In this document: one piece after another, positions 59,754 to 64,000 of the stretch
Layout: each line of letters begins with the position of its first letter
How positions within the stretch are numbered: position 1 is the first letter of the stretch
Origin: Frateuria_A sp049727805
GTDB lineage: Bacteria; Pseudomonadota; Gammaproteobacteria; Xanthomonadales; Rhodanobacteraceae
DNA: 64,000 nucleotides
Assembly (NCBI RefSeq): GCF_049727805.1
Contig: NZ_JBCNYA010000023.1
Location: forward strand, 1-64,000
Direction of reading: 5' to 3'
Position numbers and translations under genes: made by a program
The notes under the pieces: model-generated
Database searches by the model: none
Told to the model about the DNA's origin: nothing
What the model saw: only the letters and a program-made list of their open reading frames with translations

Positions 59754-60665
59754 TCAGGCCAGGCGCTCGCGCAGGAAATCGATGAACACGCGCAGCTTCG
59801 GCGGCACCTGCTGGCGGCTCGGATAGAACAGGTGGAAGCCATCGAACGGTGGCGTCCATGCGTCGAGCACCGTCTCGAGCCGGCCGGCCGCGACGTGGTT
59901 GCGCACCATCGGTTCCAGGACATGCGCCAGCAACACGCCGTCGAGTGCGGCCTGGATCGTCGGCGGCGGCTCGTTGGCGATCAGCGGACCGTCGACGTCG
60001 ACATCGAACCAGCGCCCGCGTTGCTTGCCGGCCGGGTGCGCGAACTCCCAGCGGTAGATCGCGCCCGAGCCGGTGTAGCGGAAGCGCGCGCACGCGTGCT
60101 GTGCCAGCTCGCGCGGATGCGCGGGCCGGCCATGCCGCGCGAAGTAGTCGGGTGAGCCCACCACCACCGAGCGCAGCGGACCGCCCAGCGGCACGGCCAC
60201 CACGTCGCGTGCCAGCCGCTCGCCGAGCCGGATGCCGGCATCGATGCCCTGCGCGACCAGGTCGGTGAGCGTGTTGTCGCCGAGCAGCTCCAGCGTGACC
60301 TGCGGGTAGGTGCGCAGGAAATCGCCCAGCACCGGCACGATCAACTGGTCGATCAGGTTGCGCGGCGCGGTGACGCGCAGCAGGCCGGCCGGGCGTTCGC
60401 CGTGCTGGCGCAGGGCCTCGACCGCCTCGTCGATTTGCGCCAGCGCCGGCGTGATGCGCTCGAGGAACAGGCGGCCGGCCTCGGTCAGGCCCACCTTGCG
60501 CGTGCTCCGTTGCAGCAGCCGCACGCCCAGCCGTTGCTCGAGCTGGCGCAGGGTCTGGCTCAGCGCCGACGGCGTGACCTCCAGCGTGGCCGCGGCGCGG
60601 GTGAAGCTGCCATGCCGCGCGATCGCGTGGAAGGCGCGCAGGGCAGGAGTGTGGTCGTCGCGCAT
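59754..60665 (-). CDS. LysR-family transcriptional regulator
   Basis: A 303-residue LysR protein: HTH at about 5-62 (LRAFHAIARHGSFTRAAATLEV, SALSQTLRQLEQRLGVRLL) and a co-inducer-binding domain from about 90. Divergent from an aldo/keto reductase gene with 97 bases between; a 20-bp palindrome lies in that gap, so it probably controls itself and the reductase. Confidence 0.9.
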   Translation of the reverse strand: MRDDHTPALRAFHAIARHGSFTRAAATLEVTPSALSQTLRQLEQRLGVRLLQRSTRKVGLTEAGRLFLERITPALAQIDEAVEALRQHGERPAGLLRVTAPRNLIDQLIVPVLGDFLRTYPQVTLELLGDNTLTDLVAQGIDAGIRLGERLARDVVAVPLGGPLRSVVVGSPDYFARHGRPAHPRELAQHACARFRYTGSGAIYRWEFAHPAGKQRGRWFDVDVDGPLIANEPPPTIQAALDGVLLAHVLEPMVRNHVAAGRLETVLDAWTPPFDGFHLFYPSRQQVPPKLRVFIDFLRERLA

Positions 60666-60672
60666 TGTTTAG

Positions 60673-60692
60673 GCATGCTTAAAAAAGCATGC
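60673..60692. promoter_or_regulatory. Operator-like palindrome in the LysR-reductase gap
   Basis: Arms GCATGCTT (60673-60680) and AAGCATGC (60685-60692) around AAAA form a perfect 20-base palindrome, 7 bases upstream of the LysR start and 71 bases upstream of the reductase. The symmetry and placement fit a LysR operator. Confidence 0.6.
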
Positions 60693-60762
60693 AGAGCATC
60701 GGGATTTTTCCGCGCAATCGCAAGGTGCAGACTTTGCCGCGTTCCCCAACAGGAGTCCCGCC

Positions 60763-61911
60763 ATGCTCGACCGCTACTACACCCTCGGCCGCTCCGGCCT
60801 GCGCGTCAGCCCGCTCGCGCTGGGCACCATGACCTTCGGCGAGAACTGGGGCTGGGGTGCCGGCGAAGACACCGCCCGCGCGATGTTCGACCGCTACCTC
60901 GCCGCCGGCGGCAACTTCATCGACACGGCCGACCTCTACACCGAGGGCCACAGCGAAACCCTGCTGGGCAAGTTCATCGAACAGGCCGGCGCGCGCGACC
61001 GCGTGGTGCTCTCCACCAAGTTCAGCTACAACGCGCAGCCGGGCAACCCGAACGCGGGCGGCAACGGGCGCAAGAACATCCTGCGCGCGCTGGACGGCTC
61101 GCTGCGCCGCCTGCGCACCGATTACATCGATCTCTACCTGCTGCACACCTGGGACCGCATCACGCCGGCCGAGGAAGTGCTGCAGACGCTGGACGACCTG
61201 GTGAGCGCGGGCAAGATCCGCCATGCCGGCCTGTCCGACGTACCGGCGTGGTACGCCGCGCACATGCAGACGCTGGCCCGCGCGCATCACCTGCATCCGC
61301 TGGTCAACCTGCAACTGCAGTATTCGCTGGTGGAGCGCAACATCGAGCGCGAGTACGTGCCGCTGGCGCAGGAGCTCGGCATGGGCATCACCGCGTGGAG
61401 TCCCTTGGCGATGGGCCTGCTCTCGGGCAAGTACAAGCCCAGCGAGGCCGGGCGTGACGGCGAAGGCGAAGGGCGCCTGCAGGCGGTCAAGACGATGGGC
61501 CTGCCGTCGCTGATGGACAAGTTCACGCCGCGCAACTGGGCGGTCGTGGCCGAGGTCGAGCAGGTGGCGCGCGAGAGCGGGCTGAGCATGGCGCAGGTCG
61601 CGGTGCAGTGGGCCGCGCGCCAGCCCGGCCTGGGTTCGGTGATCCTGGGTGCGCGCAACCTGCAACAGTTCGAGGACAACCTCGCCGCGCTGGAGCGTCC
61701 GCTGGATGAAGCCGCGATGCGCCGCCTGGATGTCATTTCCGCCCTGCCGTCGCAGTTCCCCTACAGCTTCTTCGAGCCGACCCAGCAGGTCGGCATCCAC
61801 GGCGGCGTGGGCGTCGGCGACAAGCCGGCGGGCTATGCGTCGCCGACCTGGATCGAACCGGCTCCGGCGCCGGTGTTCACGCCGGATGCGGGCAGCGCGG
61901 CGCGGCGGTAG
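60763..61911 (+). CDS. Aldo/keto reductase
   Basis: An NADPH-dependent carbonyl reductase of 382 residues. Catalytic tetrad Asp-Tyr-Lys-His: FIDTADLYTEGHSETLLG, VLSTKFSYN, LYLLHTWDRITP. The C-terminal ARNLQQFEDNLAAL binds the cofactor 2'-phosphate. The last ~30 residues are Pro/Ala-rich and overlap, antisense, the end of the AraC gene by 79 bases. Start ATG 60763 follows AGGAG. Confidence 0.92.
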   Translation: MLDRYYTLGRSGLRVSPLALGTMTFGENWGWGAGEDTARAMFDRYLAAGGNFIDTADLYTEGHSETLLGKFIEQAGARDRVVLSTKFSYNAQPGNPNAGGNGRKNILRALDGSLRRLRTDYIDLYLLHTWDRITPAEEVLQTLDDLVSAGKIRHAGLSDVPAWYAAHMQTLARAHHLHPLVNLQLQYSLVERNIEREYVPLAQELGMGITAWSPLAMGLLSGKYKPSEAGRDGEGEGRLQAVKTMGLPSLMDKFTPRNWAVVAEVEQVARESGLSMAQVAVQWAARQPGLGSVILGARNLQQFEDNLAALERPLDEAAMRRLDVISALPSQFPYSFFEPTQQVGIHGGVGVGDKPAGYASPTWIEPAPAPVFTPDAGSAARR

Positions 61912-62732
61912 TCGCGCGGCGTCATGCCGAAGCGGTGATGGAACAGCTCGCCGAAATGCGAGGGGGTGGAGAAGCCCAGGTCGTAGGCGATCGCGGCGAC
62001 ACTCTGTCCGGTCTCCAGCAGGCGCCGGCTGGCCAGGTGCAGGCGGTGCGTGCGGACGTAGTCGCTCCAGCTCATGCCGACCTGCTGCTTGAAGCGGCGG
62101 CTGAAGTAGGCAGGCGACAGCGCGCACAGCGCCGCGGCCTGTTCCGCGCCGGGCGCGCCGGCCGGATCGCGGCGCAGCCGGTCGATGGCCGGGCGCAGGC
62201 GCTGCAGTGCGGCGGCCTGGGCGGCGACCTTCCTGCCGCCGACCATCGGCGCGCGCACCGCTGCGCGCAGCAGCGCCTCGGCCAGCGGCAACGCCAGGGG
62301 ATCGGCCGCCGGCAGTTCGGCGAGCCATTCGGCCAGCGCCGTCAGCCGCCGATGCATCGCCGGATCGGGCAGGGCGCAGAACGGTTCGCGCAGGCGTTCC
62401 AGGCCGGGTGAACGCGCCAGCGCCTCGCCGGCAGCAGCCTCGATCTGCACCAGCACCCAGTCGCGCGGTCCTGCCTGGAGCGCGAAGTCGTGCTGGCGCA
62501 TCGAAGGCACGAACGCCAGTGAGCGCGGCGCCAGCGGGTAGCGGCGGTCCTCAGCGGTGAAACGACCGCCGACGGCGCCGAACAGCACCAGTTCGTGCAC
62601 GTCGTGGAAATGCACGAACGGATCGCTGGCCGGGGTCTGGCGTCCCTGCCGCACGCGCTCGGCGCGCACGGGCGCGCCGGGGCGCAGCTCGACCGGCTCG
62701 CAGATCGGGCGGTCGAGGTGCGGCAGTGCCAT
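61833..62732 (-). CDS. AraC-family transcriptional regulator
   Basis: A 299-residue regulator: N-terminal cupin-type sensing domain (FVHFHDVHELVLFGAVGG) and C-terminal double HTH (LCALSPAYFSRRFKQQVGM, VAAIAYDLGFSTPSHFGELF, RFGMTPRDYRR). The effector is not known. Its tail overlaps the convergent aldo/keto reductase. It starts right after the glycosidase stop on the same strand, so the glycosidase gene is upstream of it. Confidence 0.9.
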   Translation of the reverse strand: MALPHLDRPICEPVELRPGAPVRAERVRQGRQTPASDPFVHFHDVHELVLFGAVGGRFTAEDRRYPLAPRSLAFVPSMRQHDFALQAGPRDWVLVQIEAAAGEALARSPGLERLREPFCALPDPAMHRRLTALAEWLAELPAADPLALPLAEALLRAAVRAPMVGGRKVAAQAAALQRLRPAIDRLRRDPAGAPGAEQAAALCALSPAYFSRRFKQQVGMSWSDYVRTHRLHLASRRLLETGQSVAAIAYDLGFSTPSHFGELFHHRFGMTPRDYRRAALPASGVNTGAGAGSIQVGDA

Positions 62733-62754
62733 GGGTTCTCCGTCGGTTGGTCCG

Positions 62755-64000
62755 TCAGTCGGTGCCGAGCAGCCTCACTTGCATCGGATGCAGAATCGCA
62801 TCGAGCGGACCGGCGGGATGGTCGTCGAGCAGGTTGCGCCAGTGTGCCGCGGCGGGCAACGCCTCGCCGAGCGCCGGGCGCGCGTCAGTATCGCCGAGAT
62901 TGACCAGCAGCAGCGTGCGCCGCGTGCCTTGCGTGCGCAGGATGCACAGCACCGCGGAGGCGTCGTCGCAGAGGATGCGCTGGTCGCCCCGGCGCAGTTC
63001 AGGCCGGTCGTGGCGCAGCGCCAGCAGCGTGCGGTACCACGCGTACAGCGAATCCGGATCGGACTGTTCCTCTTCCAGCGAAACGCCGTCGTGCGAGCGG
63101 TTGTAGCGACCGGTCCACCAGCGCTCGCCGCCGCGGTACCAGATGGCCGAGCCGGCGGCGTCCAGGTCCGCCGTCCAGCGGAACGCCTCGCGCATGGGAA
63201 TCTGGGTGGCGTCCGAGTCCTCGTGCGGCAGCGCCTTGCCGCGCATGCCCAGTTCCTGCCCGTAGTAGATCAGCGGTTCGCCCTTGAGCGTCAGTTCGAT
63301 GGCGGCGCCGGCGCGTGCACGGGCCTGGTCGCCCTCGACGATCGACATGAAGCGGTCGATGTCGTGGTTTTCCAGCAGCAGCACCTGGTCCTTGCCCGGC
63401 GGCGTGATGGCGGCGGTCTCGCGCAGCGCCTTGACGATGGCGTGCTTGTCCAGTTGTACCAGCGCGCCGCGCAGGGGGAACGCGAACACCATGTCCGCAT
63501 GGCCCTGTGTCAGCCACTGACCGCCGTAGCCCCAGCCGGCCTGCTCGGCGAGGATGCGCAGCTCCGGCCGGCGCGCCTTGAGCGCCTGGATCAGCGGCGT
63601 CCAGAAATCGGCGAACAGGTGCTTGTCCAGTCCCTTGTGGTCCAGGTTGTCCATCATGTGGTCCATGCGGAAGCCGTCGACGCCGTCGCGGCCGCTGCCG
63701 TCGCCGTGTGGGTCGGCCCAGTACAGCAGCAGCTCGCGGAAGTAACGCTGCACCTCGGGGTTGTGCAGATTCACCATGGCGATGCCGATGTCGCGGCCGT
63801 CGTAGCCGCGCCAGCGCGCGCGGTCGAGGAACGGTTCGGCGACGTGGTGCTGCGGATCGCGCCACAACAGGTAATCGGCGTACTTGCCGTGCGGCTTGCC
63901 GATCGAGTCGCGCCACCACGGATGGCCCTCGCCGACGTACTGGAATTCCTCGTCGAGGTAGACCTTCAGTCCGCGCGCGTGGGCGGCGCGCAGAAAGGCG
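62755..64000 (-). CDS. Alpha-amylase family (GH13) glycosidase, 5' end outside the window
   Basis: At least 414 residues; the frame runs off the right edge, so the N-terminus is missing. GH13 regions: II DGFRMDHMMDN with the nucleophile Asp, III ILAEQAGWGYGG with the acid/base Glu, IV LLENHDIDRF. Region I reads VYLDEEFQYVGEG, where DxxxNH is usual: the Asp remains but Asn-His is replaced by Gln-Tyr. A beta-sandwich C-domain follows (TLLLVNLGDT). Probably acts on alpha-glucosidic oligosaccharides; substrate unknown. No signal peptide can be judged. Confidence 0.88.
   Translation of the reverse strand, partial: AFLRAAHARGLKVYLDEEFQYVGEGHPWWRDSIGKPHGKYADYLLWRDPQHHVAEPFLDRARWRGYDGRDIGIAMVNLHNPEVQRYFRELLLYWADPHGDGSGRDGVDGFRMDHMMDNLDHKGLDKHLFADFWTPLIQALKARRPELRILAEQAGWGYGGQWLTQGHADMVFAFPLRGALVQLDKHAIVKALRETAAITPPGKDQVLLLENHDIDRFMSIVEGDQARARAGAAIELTLKGEPLIYYGQELGMRGKALPHEDSDATQIPMREAFRWTADLDAAGSAIWYRGGERWWTGRYNRSHDGVSLEEEQSDPDSLYAWYRTLLALRHDRPELRRGDQRILCDDASAVLCILRTQGTRRTLLLVNLGDTDARPALGEALPAAAHWRNLLDDHPAGPLDAILHPMQVRLLGTD

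Overview
This is a GC-rich stretch of a gammaproteobacterial chromosome. Gene content and order point to Xanthomonadales, most likely the Rhodanobacteraceae (Rhodanobacter/Dyella/Luteibacter type). The clues are high GC with dense genes and frequent GTG/TTG starts, the bcp-gcvR-dapA-bamC and pcnB-folK-panBC orders shared with other gammaproteobacteria, trpF separated from a LysR gene facing trpBA, asd-fimV-truA linkage, and an XVIPCD-type effector of the kind found in bacteria with the Xanthomonadales type IV killing system. Genus is not decided; no rRNA is present.

Layout. 0-1.4 kb: an integron integrase gene with repeated core-like sites at its 5' side, so the left edge may touch a chromosomal integron. 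1.4-12.9 kb: mfd, a GNAT gene, phoH-like, bcp, gcvR-like, dapA, a BamC-like lipoprotein, fdxA, tRNA-Glu, pcnB, folK. 13-19.5 kb: panBC, a DUF2147 gene, mrp, an FMN reductase, dcd, a lipoprotein, a HIT protein and a dienelactone hydrolase. 19.6-28.5 kb: rimO, DUF3025, DUF202, greB, a HerA-like ATPase, an MltD-like transglycosylase, psd and a secreted FG-GAP repeat protein. 28.6-36.2 kb: prmB, GNAT, aroC, a 2-hydroxyacid dehydrogenase, asd, a coiled-coil protein and fimV. 36.4-41.8 kb: truA, trpF, LysR, trpBA, accD. 41.85-42.15 kb is a gene-free stretch holding a duplicated module of DnaA-box-like sites. 42.1-46.5 kb: PAP2 phosphatase, glycosyltransferase, two small exported proteins, gltX, a small membrane protein.

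The most distinctive region is 46.66-49.64 kb. A 145-codon gene overlaps by GTGA a gene for an 848-residue protein with an unrecognised N-terminal domain, a glycine-rich middle and two C-terminal segments resembling XVIPCD, the secretion signal of antibacterial type IV effectors. This reads as an orphan immunity-effector pair; no secretion machinery lies in the window. Next to it is a zinc module: zur, a strong terminator, a Zur-box-like palindrome over a TATAAT element, a MerC-family protein and a CDF exporter.

52-64 kb is accessory metabolism: a THX-like small ribosomal protein, hemerythrin, an isochorismatase-like hydrolase with an odd tail, hutI-clcA-GNAT/nitrilase on one strand facing hutF, a LysR/aldo-keto reductase pair around a 20-bp palindrome, an AraC regulator, and a GH13 glycosidase cut by the right edge. 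Several families of short palindromic repeats sit between genes, one as an inverted doublet upstream of truA.
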